Shown here piece by piece: positions 50,168 through 59,597 of a stretch of DNA of 64,000 nt. Position 1 is the stretch's first letter. Each line of letters begins with the position of its first letter. The notes beneath the pieces are model-generated. The model ran no database searches and was not told the origin of the DNA. It saw only the letters and a list, made by a program, of their open reading frames with translations. Made by a program: the position numbers and the translations under genes. Source of the DNA: Flintibacter faecis (GTDB lineage: Bacteria; Bacillota; Clostridia; Oscillospirales; Oscillospiraceae); the NCBI RefSeq assembly GCF_014287875.1, contig NZ_JACOPN010000003.1:124001-188000 (forward strand). Direction: 5' to 3'.

Positions 50168-52759
50168 CCCATATTTGGTCTTCAGCCGCTCCAGCTTTTC
50201 CAGCATGGGCTCCGCCCCCAGCCACAGGAAGGCCGCCGTGGACAGACCGTGGACACAGTCCATGGGAAAGCCCGCCAGGTAATAGGTCAGCAGCACGCCC
50301 CGGTTCAGCTCCCCCGCCGCCATCAGGGCAGAGGCGGTGTTCAGGATGCCGCCATAGATCAAAATGGCGCTCACCGCCCCAAAGGCGCACAGGCTTCCCC
50401 GGCTGCGCCGAAGCCAGCCCGTCCGGGCCAGTATCCCGGCCAGAAAGCCCACGATCCCCATGCCGAACATCTGCCACGGGGTCCATGGTCCCTGACCGAA
50501 CAGGATGTTAGAGACCAGCATGGTCACGCCGCCTACCAAAAAGCCGCTCTCGCCCCCCAGGGCCACCCCGGCCAGGATGGTCAGGGCCAGCACCGGCTTT
50601 GCCTGGGGCAGCATGAAAAAGGCCGCCCGCCCCGCCACGCCCAGGGCACACAGGCAGGCCAGCAGGGTGACTTCTCTGGCCCCCGGTCTGCGCCCCTCAA
50701 AGGCCAGAAAGAAGGGCAGCATCCCCTCCAGCAGCATCAGCAGAGCGATGAAATAGTATTTTCGATCTCCAAGATAAAAGGTGCCCGCAAACAGGGTGAC
50801 GGGGATCATCAGCAGCAGACACCCCGCCGCCATACGGGTCCGGCGGGGGAGTTTTTTTCTGCCCTGGACTGTCTGGGGGGACGTTCTCTCTCCCCCGCCC
50901 AGGGCCAGGGCGCATACAAAGGCCCACAGCAGAAACCACGCCGTCCGGCCAAGCTCGCCCCCCGCCGCCCGACTCAGTCCTGCGGCGGTCATAAGCTTTG
51001 ACAGATCGGTAAGCCGCAGGGCCCGGATCAGGGACAGCAGCGCCATCCCACCGGACAGGGCCGCCAGTGCCTTGCGCCACATGGGCAGCGGGCGGGGCTT
51101 GGGCGGCTCCTCTGCCGGGGCAGTCTCCCGGGGCTGATACGGCATCACCTCCAGGGGCGGGACCGCTCCGCCGCAGCAGGCTGTCACATCCCGGGCGGTG
51201 ACAGCTCCGGGCAGGATGTCCCGGGCCATGCGGCCGGCCGCCGTGGTATAGAACCGGTTGCCGGAGAAAAAGTCCCGGGGGCTCCCCTCCGCCGCCACAT
51301 AGCCCTGGAAAAACAGGGCGCACCGGTGGGCGTGGTCGGCACAGAAGGCCACGTCGTGGCTGACCATGATGATCGCCACCCCCCGGGCCAGAAGCTGATT
51401 TAAGATCTCAGCCAGCTGGTCCTGAAAGGCGGCGTCCAGGCCCTTCGTCGGCTCGTCCAGCAGCAGCACGTCCGGTTTCAGAAGCAAAATTTTAGCCAGA
51501 GCGGAGCGCTGCTGCTCCCCCCCGGACAGGTCATAGGGGTGGCGGTTCAGAAGATCGGTCATGCCGCACAGGGCACATACCCGCTCCAGCGCCTCCCGGT
51601 CCCGGCTGACATCCAGCAGGTCCTCCTCCACCGTTTTCTTCAAAAACAGCGTCCTGGGGTCCTGGGGCAGCAGGGCCGTTTTTCCCCGCCGGGTCACTTC
51701 TCCCCGCTGGGGGCGGTTCAGCCCTGCCAACAGGGTGAGCGCAGTGGATTTGCCCGCACCGTTCCCTCCCAGCAGGGCCAGAAATTCCCCGGGGTGCACG
51801 GCGAGGGACAGGCCCTGCACAATGTCCCGGCCCTCCCGGTCATAGCGGAACCACAGCTCCTCCGCCGTTAAAACAGGCTCTTTGGGATAGCTGCGCACCG
51901 GCTCCGGGGGCAAGGGCTGAAATCCACGGTCCTTTTGAAGGTCCTTCAGCCAGTTTCGCCCCTCCCGCACCGTCACGGGGCAGTCCGTCTCTGTCTCCAC
52001 CGCCGCCCACACCCGCATAGGGGTTGGCATGGCCCGGAACATGGCGTGGCCCCGCTCTCTCAGCACCCGGCCGACCTCACGGGGCCTTCCTGCTGCCAGC
52101 AGCCGCCCTCCGTCCAGCACAGCGGCGGTGTCAGCCAGGGGCAGGGCCTCCTCTAAGCGGTGCTCGCTTAAAATGACCGTGGTGCCCAGCTCCCGATTGA
52201 TCCGGCCCAGCACGGCCAGGAACTCCTCCGCCGCAATGGGGTCCAGCTGACTGGTTGGCTCGTCCAGCAGCAGCACCTTGGGCTGCATCACCATGACAGA
52301 GGCCAGGGCCAGCAGCTGCTTCTGTCCCCCGGACAGCTGCGCCGACTCCCGGTGGAACCAGTCCTCCATGCCGAAGAAGCTGGCCATCTCCGCCACCCGG
52401 CGGCGGATCACCGGGGTGGGAAGCCCCAGGCTCTCTAATCCGAAGGCCAGCTCGTGCCACACCTTATCCGTCACCAGCTGGTTGTCCGGGGACTGGCTCA
52501 CAAAGCCGATGGCCTGGCTCTCCTCCCGCCGATCCAGGTCTTCCAACGGACGGCCCCGGAATAAAATCGTCCCCTCCCGGGTCCCGTGGGGGGCCATAGA
52601 TGGCTTGAGCTGGCGCAGCAAGGTGGTCTTGCCGCAGCCCGACTGACCGCACAGCACCAGAAAGCTCCCCTCTGCCACGTCCAGGCTGACCTTTTCCAGG
52701 GCCGGGCCGCTCGGTCCGGGATAGGCAAAGCTCAGATTTTGGATGCGGAACGTCTCCAT
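50141..52759 (-). CDS. Fused ECF ATPase-ATPase-S component
   Basis: An 872-aa single chain. Residues 1 to about 235 are ECF ATPase 1 (Walker A CGQSGCGKTT, signature LSGGQKQ, Walker B LLLDEPTSQLD). About 300-510 are ATPase 2 (GGNGAGKST, LSGGEQQ, LLLDEPTKGLD). About 575-860 form a polytopic S-component containing LPQAKPVLALTILAG and LFGQGPWTPWQMFGMGI, which from memory resemble cobalamin-type (CbrT-like) S-components. Normally these are three proteins. The ATG at 52759 follows GGAGGGGAGACG. It overlaps the T-component gene by 28 bases, so stoichiometry is fixed. Vitamin specificity is inferred from the upstream riboswitch. Confidence 0.88.
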   Translation of the reverse strand: METFRIQNLSFAYPGPSGPALEKVSLDVAEGSFLVLCGQSGCGKTTLLRQLKPSMAPHGTREGTILFRGRPLEDLDRREESQAIGFVSQSPDNQLVTDKVWHELAFGLESLGLPTPVIRRRVAEMASFFGMEDWFHRESAQLSGGQKQLLALASVMVMQPKVLLLDEPTSQLDPIAAEEFLAVLGRINRELGTTVILSEHRLEEALPLADTAAVLDGGRLLAAGRPREVGRVLRERGHAMFRAMPTPMRVWAAVETETDCPVTVREGRNWLKDLQKDRGFQPLPPEPVRSYPKEPVLTAEELWFRYDREGRDIVQGLSLAVHPGEFLALLGGNGAGKSTALTLLAGLNRPQRGEVTRRGKTALLPQDPRTLFLKKTVEEDLLDVSRDREALERVCALCGMTDLLNRHPYDLSGGEQQRSALAKILLLKPDVLLLDEPTKGLDAAFQDQLAEILNQLLARGVAIIMVSHDVAFCADHAHRCALFFQGYVAAEGSPRDFFSGNRFYTTAAGRMARDILPGAVTARDVTACCGGAVPPLEVMPYQPRETAPAEEPPKPRPLPMWRKALAALSGGMALLSLIRALRLTDLSKLMTAAGLSRAAGGELGRTAWFLLWAFVCALALGGGERTSPQTVQGRKKLPRRTRMAAGCLLLMIPVTLFAGTFYLGDRKYYFIALLMLLEGMLPFFLAFEGRRPGAREVTLLACLCALGVAGRAAFFMLPQAKPVLALTILAGVALGGESGFLVGGVTMLVSNILFGQGPWTPWQMFGMGIVGFLAGILARTGWLRRSRGSLCAFGAVSAILIYGGILNTASALMAAGELNRGVLLTYYLAGFPMDCVHGLSTAAFLWLGAEPMLEKLERLKTKYGLDGFFNGV

Positions 52760-53622
52760 CGTCTCCCCTCCTCCCAGTCCAGAATGACCGGCGTGAAACA
52801 CAGGACCAGATAGGCCCCAAAAAAGCTGGCCGTCAGCGGGGTGACCGCCGTTCCCCGCAGGGTGGGGTAATACCGCCAGCCCAGACCACCCGCCAGGGCC
52901 CCGCACAGCACATAGCCCCCCCAGCCCATCAGCCAGGCCAGGGCCAGCCGGTCCCGCTCCATCAGGCGGTAGATGGAAAAGGCCGTCCGCCCGGGCAGAC
53001 CATAGCCCCGGGCGCGCATGGAGTCCGCCGTCTCCACCCCGTTCTCCAATGACCAGGTGATGACGATGGACAGCGCCCGTACCCCCAGGCGCAGCCGCTG
53101 CCACAGGCCGTCCGGTTCCTCTCCCCCGTTCAGGCCCCGCTGGACCTGGACGGTCAGGCCCAGCTGTCGGCTAAACCGGGGCACAAAGCGCAGCGTCATG
53201 CTGAATACCAGAGACAGGGCCGGGGCGGTCCGGCCGAAGAGATACACCAGCTTGTCCGCCGTCATCACATGGGTACAGCAGGCAAACCAGACCATCACGC
53301 CCCCCAGCATGGCCCCCGCCCCCAGGCCATAGGCCAGGCTCTCCAGCGTCAGGGGATTGCCCGAGGGGAGATAGGTCAGGATGGTGGCCCCCGCATGGCT
53401 GAAGGCCGGGTTCACCACTGCCGCCAAAGCCATCATAGGCAGCACATACCACAGCGCCTTTCCCGTCTTCTGCCGTCCCATCATGGACAGGTGACATGCC
53501 GCCCCTCCGCACAGGGAGATGGCCAGACAGAGGGGGTGATCCAGCACCATAGCTCCCGCCAGCACCAGGGCAAAGAACAGGGCGTTCACCGCCGGGTGAT
53601 AGCCTGCAAATCCGTCCCTCAC
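52732..53622 (-). CDS. ECF transporter T component (EcfT/CbiQ-like)
   Basis: A 296-aa membrane scaffold. FAGYHPAVNALFFALVLA at the N-terminus and RFVPRFSRQLGLTVQVQRGLNGGEE in the cytoplasmic part are EcfT-like. SMRARGYGLPGRTAFS contains the A-R-G coupling motif that docks onto the ATPases. GTG at 53622 overlaps the upstream DUF4430 stop (GTGA) and is preferred to a longer frame inside that gene. Confidence 0.88.
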   Translation of the reverse strand: MRDGFAGYHPAVNALFFALVLAGAMVLDHPLCLAISLCGGAACHLSMMGRQKTGKALWYVLPMMALAAVVNPAFSHAGATILTYLPSGNPLTLESLAYGLGAGAMLGGVMVWFACCTHVMTADKLVYLFGRTAPALSLVFSMTLRFVPRFSRQLGLTVQVQRGLNGGEEPDGLWQRLRLGVRALSIVITWSLENGVETADSMRARGYGLPGRTAFSIYRLMERDRLALAWLMGWGGYVLCGALAGGLGWRYYPTLRGTAVTPLTASFFGAYLVLCFTPVILDWEEGRRWRRSASKI

Positions 53623-54443
53623 GTCTCGTCCCCCGACTGACCAAAGTAGTCTCCGCCCACGTCCTTGCCGTAGTCGCAGGTGTACACCCACGTTACTGTG
53701 TCCCCGTCCTTCAGGGCATAGCGGGAGCAGCCGTAGTTGGGGTACCAGCCGTTCACCGCATACATCCAGCCCGACTGCTCCCCGCAGTCGAACTCATACA
53801 GGTTGCCGATCCCCTCGATATAGGCGCTGTTATACATGGGGGTGTTGGAAAACTCCATGTGCAGCCCCTTGTCCCGGCACACCCGCCGGAGCACGTCAAA
53901 GACGCTCTCCCCCTCGTGGAACTCCGCCTGGGTGGCGGGCAGCAGCCAGCCGTCCGCCGGGACCAGCTCCGCCTTGTCCGGGTCCAGCCAGTCCATGTGG
54001 TTCAAAATGGCGGCACAGGAGATGGAGATGGTGCAGCGGCTCACCTCCGGGGCCTGTTCCGTCTGCTGCGGCTCTGCCGGGGCGGGCTTGCCCTGGGGGA
54101 CCGGGTCGGTGTGATACTGATCCTGCCCCGTCTTGGGATCGATGTCCATGGCGGAGGAAGCAGGTGGGGCTTTCTCCCCCTCCCCGCCCACGCTTGCGTC
54201 AGGCTGTGGTTCCGGTTTCTCTGCTTTCTGAGCGGGAGCGTCCGGTGCGCTGCTCTCCGGGGACTCCTGCTGCTCCGATCGGGAAGCGTCCGTGGACACG
54301 GAGGCGCTCACGCCGGCGCTGCTCCCCTCCTCTCCGGCGGACCACCCCCGCAGACCGGGGGCGTCGCCGCCGTACCAAAAGGCAAAGGCCAGCACCGCCA
54401 GAATGGCCGCCGCTGCCGCCCACTTTTTTCCGTTCATTTTCAT
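53619..54443 (-). CDS. Membrane-anchored DUF4430 (transcobalamin C-terminal-like) protein
   Basis: A 274-aa protein with an N-terminal membrane anchor (about 7-24, no lipobox cysteine), a Ser/Pro/Glu-rich wall-spanning linker (about 35-135) and a DUF4430 domain (about 145-265). The domain ends in CGEQSGWMYAVNGWYPNYGC and DGDTVTWVYTCDYG. DUF4430 is related to the C-terminal beta domain of transcobalamin/intrinsic factor. It lies between an alpha/alpha-repeat protein gene and the ECF transporter and probably hands a corrinoid to the S-component (inference). Confidence 0.82.
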   Translation of the reverse strand: MKMNGKKWAAAAAILAVLAFAFWYGGDAPGLRGWSAGEEGSSAGVSASVSTDASRSEQQESPESSAPDAPAQKAEKPEPQPDASVGGEGEKAPPASSAMDIDPKTGQDQYHTDPVPQGKPAPAEPQQTEQAPEVSRCTISISCAAILNHMDWLDPDKAELVPADGWLLPATQAEFHEGESVFDVLRRVCRDKGLHMEFSNTPMYNSAYIEGIGNLYEFDCGEQSGWMYAVNGWYPNYGCSRYALKDGDTVTWVYTCDYGKDVGGDYFGQSGDET

Positions 54444-54521
54444 AGCCGTTCTCCCTGTTCCAGTTCTCTTTCCCGGGCGGAAAAATCCCCCGCCCAGGAA
54501 ACGGAACTGGCGTTCCGTCTG

Positions 54522-54640
54522 CCCTCTCCGTCCGGTGTGTCCACCGGACACCTCCCCCAAGGGGGGAGGCGAGTTTGCTCCAGCGTCCACTTGGCTCCCC
54601 CGGCGGGGAGCTGGCACGGCGCAAGCCGTGACTGAGAGGG
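54522..54640. repeat. MITE/REP-like palindromic repeat
   Basis: A 119-bp element begins CCCTCTCCGTC and ends GACTGAGAGGG, imperfect terminal inverted repeats. Internal hairpins include ACCTCCCCC/GGGGGGAGG, GGCTCCCC/GGGGAGC and CACGGC/GCCGTG. Similar CTCTCAGTC-ended repeats are, from memory, dispersed in Oscillospiraceae genomes. It sits in the leader of the DUF4430 gene. Confidence 0.6.
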
Positions 54641-54650
54641 CCTTTCGCTG

Positions 54651-55736
54651 TCATCCTCCTGGCAGCAAGAGCACACCGCAGGAACTTGCTCCCATGGCGG
54701 TGAGCAGCGCCACCAGACCGGGGGCAAAGGCGATGGCACTCAGGTCAGTCTGATCGTCTGTCTCCAGCTCCTCCATCTCATACAGCCCGCTCTGGCCCAG
54801 CTCCGCCCGCTTGACGGCGGCCAGGGCGTACAGGCTCTGCTCGGTGGCCATCAGGTTGCTGCCGCTGTTTTTCCCGTGGCAGAAGCTGCCGTCGGGCAGC
54901 TGATAGCCCAGCAGGGCGTCCAGGGCCGTGGCCCCGTTTTTCACAAAGCGGCTGTCCGTCAGGGGCAGTCCCAGACACTCCAGCGCCACCACGACCTGGG
55001 CGCAGCTCTCGGCGTTGGCCGTGCCTTTGGCGGCAAAGCCCCCGTCCCCCTGCTGCTGACCGGACAGCCACACAAGCGCCCGGTCCACGCCCAGCTTTAC
55101 CGCCGCCTGGTCGGTGTACCGGGACAGGGCCTGCAATGCCATGGCGGTCACGTCCACGTCCCCCGGTCCCTCTCCGGACAGGCTCCAGCTGCCGTCAGAC
55201 AGCTGCCTGGACAGGATGCGGTCCACATACAGCTGCCGGGTGGCCTGGGTCTTGGCCTGGGGGTTCCGGGGCACGGGGTAGTTCCGGCTGTCCAGAGCGA
55301 TCAGGGCCCAGATAGGCCCGTTGATCCCCTGCCAAGCCGTTTTATCAAAGTCCCCCAGAGGCAGGGTCAGATCGTAGCCCCCCACCTCCCGGGCATCCGC
55401 TCCCAGGGCAGACAGGGCCAGGATGACCCGGCTGTACTCGGTGTACTTCCGGGTGTGGAGGACGCCCTGTTTCTCCTTCACGGTCTGCTCCACCCGGTTC
55501 AGATAATCCGCATCGTAGTTTTGCGGGCGGGCGGCCCCTCCCCGGGCCAGGCCGATGACGGCCCACTCCCCGCCGATGCTGGATACCTCCGGGGCGGGCA
55601 CGGCCTTGCTGATAAAAGCGGCGGCCCGGTCATAGGCCCCCTGCGCCGGGGAGGCTGCGGCCAGCGCCCCGGTGACAGAGCTTGCCGCCAGGGCCAGAGC
55701 CAGGATCAGGCTGCCGATTTTTCGTCCCATGTGCAT
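54651..55736 (-). CDS. Secreted alpha/alpha-repeat protein (terpene-cyclase/transcobalamin-like fold)
   Basis: A 361-aa exported protein. The signal peptide spans about 3-28. Helical repeats of the squalene-cyclase/prenyltransferase type follow (GDVDVTAMALQALSRY, GGFAAKGTANAESCAQVVVALECLG, GSFCHGKNSGSNLMATEQSLYAL). Transcobalamin and intrinsic factor use the same alpha/alpha toroid for one half of the B12 site. A hydrophobic C-terminal stretch (about 330-358) may anchor it. The ATG at 55736 follows GGGAGGAG. It is the likely partner of the adjacent DUF4430 protein. Confidence 0.8.
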   Translation of the reverse strand: MHMGRKIGSLILALALAASSVTGALAAASPAQGAYDRAAAFISKAVPAPEVSSIGGEWAVIGLARGGAARPQNYDADYLNRVEQTVKEKQGVLHTRKYTEYSRVILALSALGADAREVGGYDLTLPLGDFDKTAWQGINGPIWALIALDSRNYPVPRNPQAKTQATRQLYVDRILSRQLSDGSWSLSGEGPGDVDVTAMALQALSRYTDQAAVKLGVDRALVWLSGQQQGDGGFAAKGTANAESCAQVVVALECLGLPLTDSRFVKNGATALDALLGYQLPDGSFCHGKNSGSNLMATEQSLYALAAVKRAELGQSGLYEMEELETDDQTDLSAIAFAPGLVALLTAMGASSCGVLLLPGG

Positions 55737-55760
55737 GTTGTCTCCTCCCTAAGTGCGTCT

Positions 55761-55795
55761 CTGTCCCGCCGTCTGGGGTACAGGCGGCGGGACAG
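55761..55795 (-). other. Intercistronic hairpin after the SLH-DUF4430 gene
   Basis: A perfect 11-bp stem CTGTCCCGCCG/CGGCGGGACAG without a T-run, between two genes of the cobalamin locus. Confidence 0.55.
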
Positions 55796-55804
55796 GAATG
55801 GGGT

Positions 55805-58800
55805 TTATTTCTTCACGTTTTCGCAGAAGGCCTTCAGCATAGTGGCCGCCTCGGCGCGGGTCAAAGTGCCCTCGGGGGCCAGCTGAGCGGCGCTGCGTCC
55901 GTTCATCAGACCGGAGCCGCAGGCCCACTGCACGGCCCGGGCCGCCCAATCACTGAGCTTGTCCTGGTCGGCGTAACCGGACAGGTCGGCGGTCTTGCTC
56001 ACGTCATAGCCCTTATACTGGGCGTAGCGGTAGAGCATTACGGCCAGCTGCTCCCGGGTGACGGTGCCGCCGGGGGTAAAGGCACCCCCGCCCACGCCGC
56101 TGACGATGCCGTGCTCCGCCGCCCAGGCCACAGCGTCGGCATACCAAGCGCCGTCGGCCACATCGGCAAAGCCGCTCTTGCCTGCGGCGGGCTTGCCGTC
56201 CAGACTGTACAGCACCGTGGCCAGCATGGAGCGGTCCATGGAATCGCCGGGGCCGAAGCTGTCATGGCTCACGCCGGAAAACAGGCCGTTGTCATAGGCA
56301 TAGCGCACGGACGAATAATACCAGTCGTTGGACTTCACATCCGTAAAGGACATAGCCTTGTCAGGCACAGGGTTGGCGGGCGTAGTGGGCGTGGTGGGCG
56401 TGGTAGTGGTACCGGAGGAGGAGCTGTCGTCGTCCCAGCTCTCGGAACCATAGTCGTTGCTGTAGTCGTCGGTGTAGAACCACACCACGGTGGCGTTGCC
56501 CGTCAGCTCATAGTCCTGGGCGGCCACAGAGGGCATGGAGCCGTTCACCAGATACATCCAGCCGGACTTCTCCCCCCGCTCAAACTCAGACCAGCCGCCA
56601 ATCGTCGGGAAGTAGCCGTTGGACTGCTCCGTATAGCCGATCTTATCCCGGTCCAGAGCGGTGACAAAGGCATCCCGTACCGAGCTTCCGGCGGTCACAG
56701 TCACCTTGCCGGTGGTGGTCAGCAGGTTGGTGTAGCTTCTGGAATCGTGCTTATAGGTATAGCGCTTGCTCTGATCGGCGGGGGGCACCATGACCTTCAC
56801 AGTGACGTTCACCGTCTTGCTGCCGCTTCCGGAGCCGGAGCCTGCACTGACCAGAGAGACATGGATGGTCTTCCGGGCGTGGCCGGCGGCCTCAGCCTCG
56901 GTGACGGTAAAGCTGCCCGTCTTGGTCTGATAGCCGGAGCGGCTGACGGTGTAGCTGTACTCCCCGGCGGCCAGGTCATAGGCACCGTGGACCTTATCCG
57001 CAGCCACCTCGGTCTCCCCGCTCTTCACCACGACAGCGGCATCTTCGGGGATGGTCTTGACGGAAACAGCGGCGTTTTTGGCCCATGTTGTAGAGGCAGC
57101 GGAGGTCAGATCGTCCGTATCAAAATCATAAAAGTAATACTTCGTTCCGCTCTTAGCGTTTGCGATGGCCAACATGCTGCGGAAGCCCTGCTCGGTAGAA
57201 ATCGCATTCAGTACACCGCTATACTGGAAACCCTTCCCGGAGCTGTCTGCCACAGACATCAGCCCCTTCGTCAGGTCTTTACCCAGGAAATTGTCCTTGG
57301 GATTCTCCCCCATGGCCGTCAGCGCAAGGATCAGCTGGGCTGTGCTCTCCGTAGAAGGACTGCCGTAAGAAACCACAGCGCCAGAATCATTGAAACTAAG
57401 ATTCCGAATCAGCGCACCTTTGCTTTTATTGATGATACTTGTGATATCTTCAAATCCATTGACATTGTAATAATAGGGGGCCAGGGCCTGGAGCATGAAA
57501 GAAGTTGCATCGGCATCAAAATAGGCATTGCCTTCATAGACATAGCCCCAGCCGCCTTTCTCCAAGGCCTGGTCCAGTGCAGACTTTCTCAGTTTGGCCA
57601 CCGCATCATCATAGCGGTTTCCATACTGCTTGAGGGCGATCAGTTCAAATGGCAAGGTATAGACGCTGGTCACGGCGGTGTTGCTGTCGTCGTTAATCAT
57701 GGCCACCAGCTTGTCCACAGCACTGAATGTCACCCCATCCGCAGAGGTCAGATCATTGGGATCATAGCCCATAGATATCAGAGCAATGATCGACTTGGCC
57801 AGGTCGCTTGCCTTTGGGTTCTTGTCGGCTGTCGCATTGATCAGGTAGTTGACGATATCCTGCTTCTGCTCCTTGGTAAACTGATAGCTCGTGGCAGGAT
57901 AAGTGCTGGCGAAAACAGCCATATCCGCCGTGATCCAGGCAGTGTTGCTGTCCTTGCCCGCGCCGTCAGTCGCATAGGAGGCGGCAATTCCGTTGATCAA
58001 ATCGGAGAAACTTACATCCCCGCTGGGAGTGACAGGAGACGGGGTGCCTGTGGTGCCATCGGGATAGGTGAACTTAATGGCACAAACAAACTCGCCGCCG
58101 CTGGCCCCGTTGTCAGCATAGGGATTCTGTATCTGAGCATAGTCCAGCTTGCCGTCCCCGTTGGAATCCAGCAGTATGCCGTCCAACTCTTCCGTTCCGG
58201 TCTGCCAATCCACGTTGGAATAGTCACACAGATATCCGCCGTTTCCATCGTAGTTATAGACGATCTGCTTTTTCGGGAAGCTGAGGTCCACACTCTTCGC
58301 CGTCTTGGGAACCGTAACAGTGTACAGGGGGCCGTCGGCAGTAACAACGGGCCAGCCATAAGAATAATTGTAGCCAGTCTCGTTCAGTTCGGTAATATTT
58401 AAGGGAGAACCGTTACAGGTGGCGGTAAAAGGCACATCGACATACTCAAAAGTGATGGCATACAGCAGGTCGCCGCCGCTCCAATCTGCATTATATGGTT
58501 TCTGCACCTGGATATAGTCGATCAAGCCGTCGGACTCACCACCATCGGGTGCATAGTCCACGGGGACACTTACAGTGGTACTGCCCACTGTAGAGTCCTT
58601 GACCCAACCACAAAGATAGTCAGAATCGGTTACAGAAATCGGTGTTTTGCCTTCCCAGTGATAATTATAAGTTAGGTGTGCATTGTCGTAACTCAAATCC
58701 ACCTGGGTAGTCCCCACGGGAATCTGCACCGTGTACAGGTCTACTGTCGTAGTGACCTTACTATAGTCGTTGGTGTAAGAATAGGCATCTTTCTCCACCG

Positions 58801-59314
58801 TGTAGGGCAGGGCTTCTCCGCCGTTGACCGTGGCAGTGAAATCAGCTTCAACTTCTACATCATAAAAATCTTCGGGCAGTTGTACAACAATGTAATGCGT
58901 TTCATCCTTATCATCAGAAATCCAGTACGCATTGCACGTAGAAAAATCATAACTGGTGTACGTCTCATTGAATGCCCAATCCTCATCCGTTGCATTCATG
59001 GCGTAGCCCTGTGTAATTGGCGCTTTATAGGTACTAAGTACCATAGAATTTCCAATCATAGAAGCAATCATGGAATATTCATCGGACATTTTTTCTTCAA
59101 AGTCAACAAAAGAAATTGTCGTCGTGTCTTTTGGAATATTTCCATCAAATAAATACGCTGTTTCGTCATTATACGTGCCAATTTCTTTGCACTCTGATAA
59201 CGATATCTCAACTTCGTTGTTGGTCACATCTTCTTCCGCTGCCCAGGCCGTGGTAGGCAGCATACTGACGAGCATGACCAGGCTCATCAGCAGGGATAAT
59301 GCGCGCTTTTTCAT
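55805..59314 (-). CDS. SLH-anchored alpha/alpha-repeat plus DUF4430 surface protein
   Basis: A 1169-aa surface protein. Signal peptide 1 to about 24. A beta-rich N-terminal region (about 30-420) has repeated YNYxWxG/IxYNYDG segments. An alpha/alpha-repeat domain (about 435-755) includes YFDADATSFMLQALAPYY and STESTAQLILALTAMG. A PEGA-like domain (about 775-850) is followed by DUF4430 (about 860-985, ERGEKSGWMYLVNG) and three SLH repeats (about 1000-1165). The order alpha/alpha then DUF4430 mirrors transcobalamin/intrinsic factor. The ATG at 59314 follows AGGAGAG. A cobalamin riboswitch controls it. It is predicted to capture corrinoids at the S-layer. Confidence 0.85.
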   Translation of the reverse strand: MKKRALSLLMSLVMLVSMLPTTAWAAEEDVTNNEVEISLSECKEIGTYNDETAYLFDGNIPKDTTTISFVDFEEKMSDEYSMIASMIGNSMVLSTYKAPITQGYAMNATDEDWAFNETYTSYDFSTCNAYWISDDKDETHYIVVQLPEDFYDVEVEADFTATVNGGEALPYTVEKDAYSYTNDYSKVTTTVDLYTVQIPVGTTQVDLSYDNAHLTYNYHWEGKTPISVTDSDYLCGWVKDSTVGSTTVSVPVDYAPDGGESDGLIDYIQVQKPYNADWSGGDLLYAITFEYVDVPFTATCNGSPLNITELNETGYNYSYGWPVVTADGPLYTVTVPKTAKSVDLSFPKKQIVYNYDGNGGYLCDYSNVDWQTGTEELDGILLDSNGDGKLDYAQIQNPYADNGASGGEFVCAIKFTYPDGTTGTPSPVTPSGDVSFSDLINGIAASYATDGAGKDSNTAWITADMAVFASTYPATSYQFTKEQKQDIVNYLINATADKNPKASDLAKSIIALISMGYDPNDLTSADGVTFSAVDKLVAMINDDSNTAVTSVYTLPFELIALKQYGNRYDDAVAKLRKSALDQALEKGGWGYVYEGNAYFDADATSFMLQALAPYYYNVNGFEDITSIINKSKGALIRNLSFNDSGAVVSYGSPSTESTAQLILALTAMGENPKDNFLGKDLTKGLMSVADSSGKGFQYSGVLNAISTEQGFRSMLAIANAKSGTKYYFYDFDTDDLTSAASTTWAKNAAVSVKTIPEDAAVVVKSGETEVAADKVHGAYDLAAGEYSYTVSRSGYQTKTGSFTVTEAEAAGHARKTIHVSLVSAGSGSGSGSKTVNVTVKVMVPPADQSKRYTYKHDSRSYTNLLTTTGKVTVTAGSSVRDAFVTALDRDKIGYTEQSNGYFPTIGGWSEFERGEKSGWMYLVNGSMPSVAAQDYELTGNATVVWFYTDDYSNDYGSESWDDDSSSSGTTTTPTTPTTPANPVPDKAMSFTDVKSNDWYYSSVRYAYDNGLFSGVSHDSFGPGDSMDRSMLATVLYSLDGKPAAGKSGFADVADGAWYADAVAWAAEHGIVSGVGGGAFTPGGTVTREQLAVMLYRYAQYKGYDVSKTADLSGYADQDKLSDWAARAVQWACGSGLMNGRSAAQLAPEGTLTRAEAATMLKAFCENVKK

Positions 59315-59365
59315 CTCTCCTGAATTCTCCTTTCTTGAATGGGCGTCCCGAGAGCGGGACATGAG

Positions 59366-59408
59366 AAAAGCGTCCGCACCCGCCCGCTTTGGCAGGCCGC
59401 GCAGACGC
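59366..59408 (-). terminator. Expression-platform terminator of the cobalamin riboswitch
   Basis: The stem GCGTCTGCGCGGCCTGCC against GGGCGGGTGCGGACGC is followed by TTTTCTC on the minus strand, between aptamer and ATG. A second hairpin GTCCCG-AGAG-CGGGAC lies at 59345-59360. Confidence 0.7.
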
Positions 59409-59454
59409 AAAAGGGCGCACTGTTCCCTCTGGTCCGTGGGCTCCCGGCGTGGGC

Positions 59455-59590
59455 AGGAGCGTTATGAGACGGTCCGGGCATTCTGACTTATCCCCTCTGT
59501 TTTCAGGGGGCATCACAGTGACCCGCTCGCGGGGCCTCTCACCCCATTCCCCCGGTCCGGTTTCCCGGAACCACCGCCGCATAAGATCTC
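59455..59590 (-). ncRNA. Cobalamin riboswitch
   Basis: The minus strand shows a P1-like pair TTATG...CATAA, the core GGGGGAATGGGGTGAGAGGC (pattern GGGAA..GGTG.NA.NCC), CGGGTCACTGTGATGCC, and the B12-box-like AAGTCAGAATGCCCGGACC. Promoter and intrinsic terminator lie on either side. The order and motifs match the cobalamin (RF00174) aptamer. The sequence is too divergent for me to name the AdoCbl or MeCbl subclass. Confidence 0.85.
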
Positions 59591-59597
59591 GCCCGCT

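Noticed and set aside
55682..58402. A 906-codon plus-strand open frame
   Set aside because: Antisense to the SLH-DUF4430 gene, whose signal peptide, repeats and SLH domains are clear.
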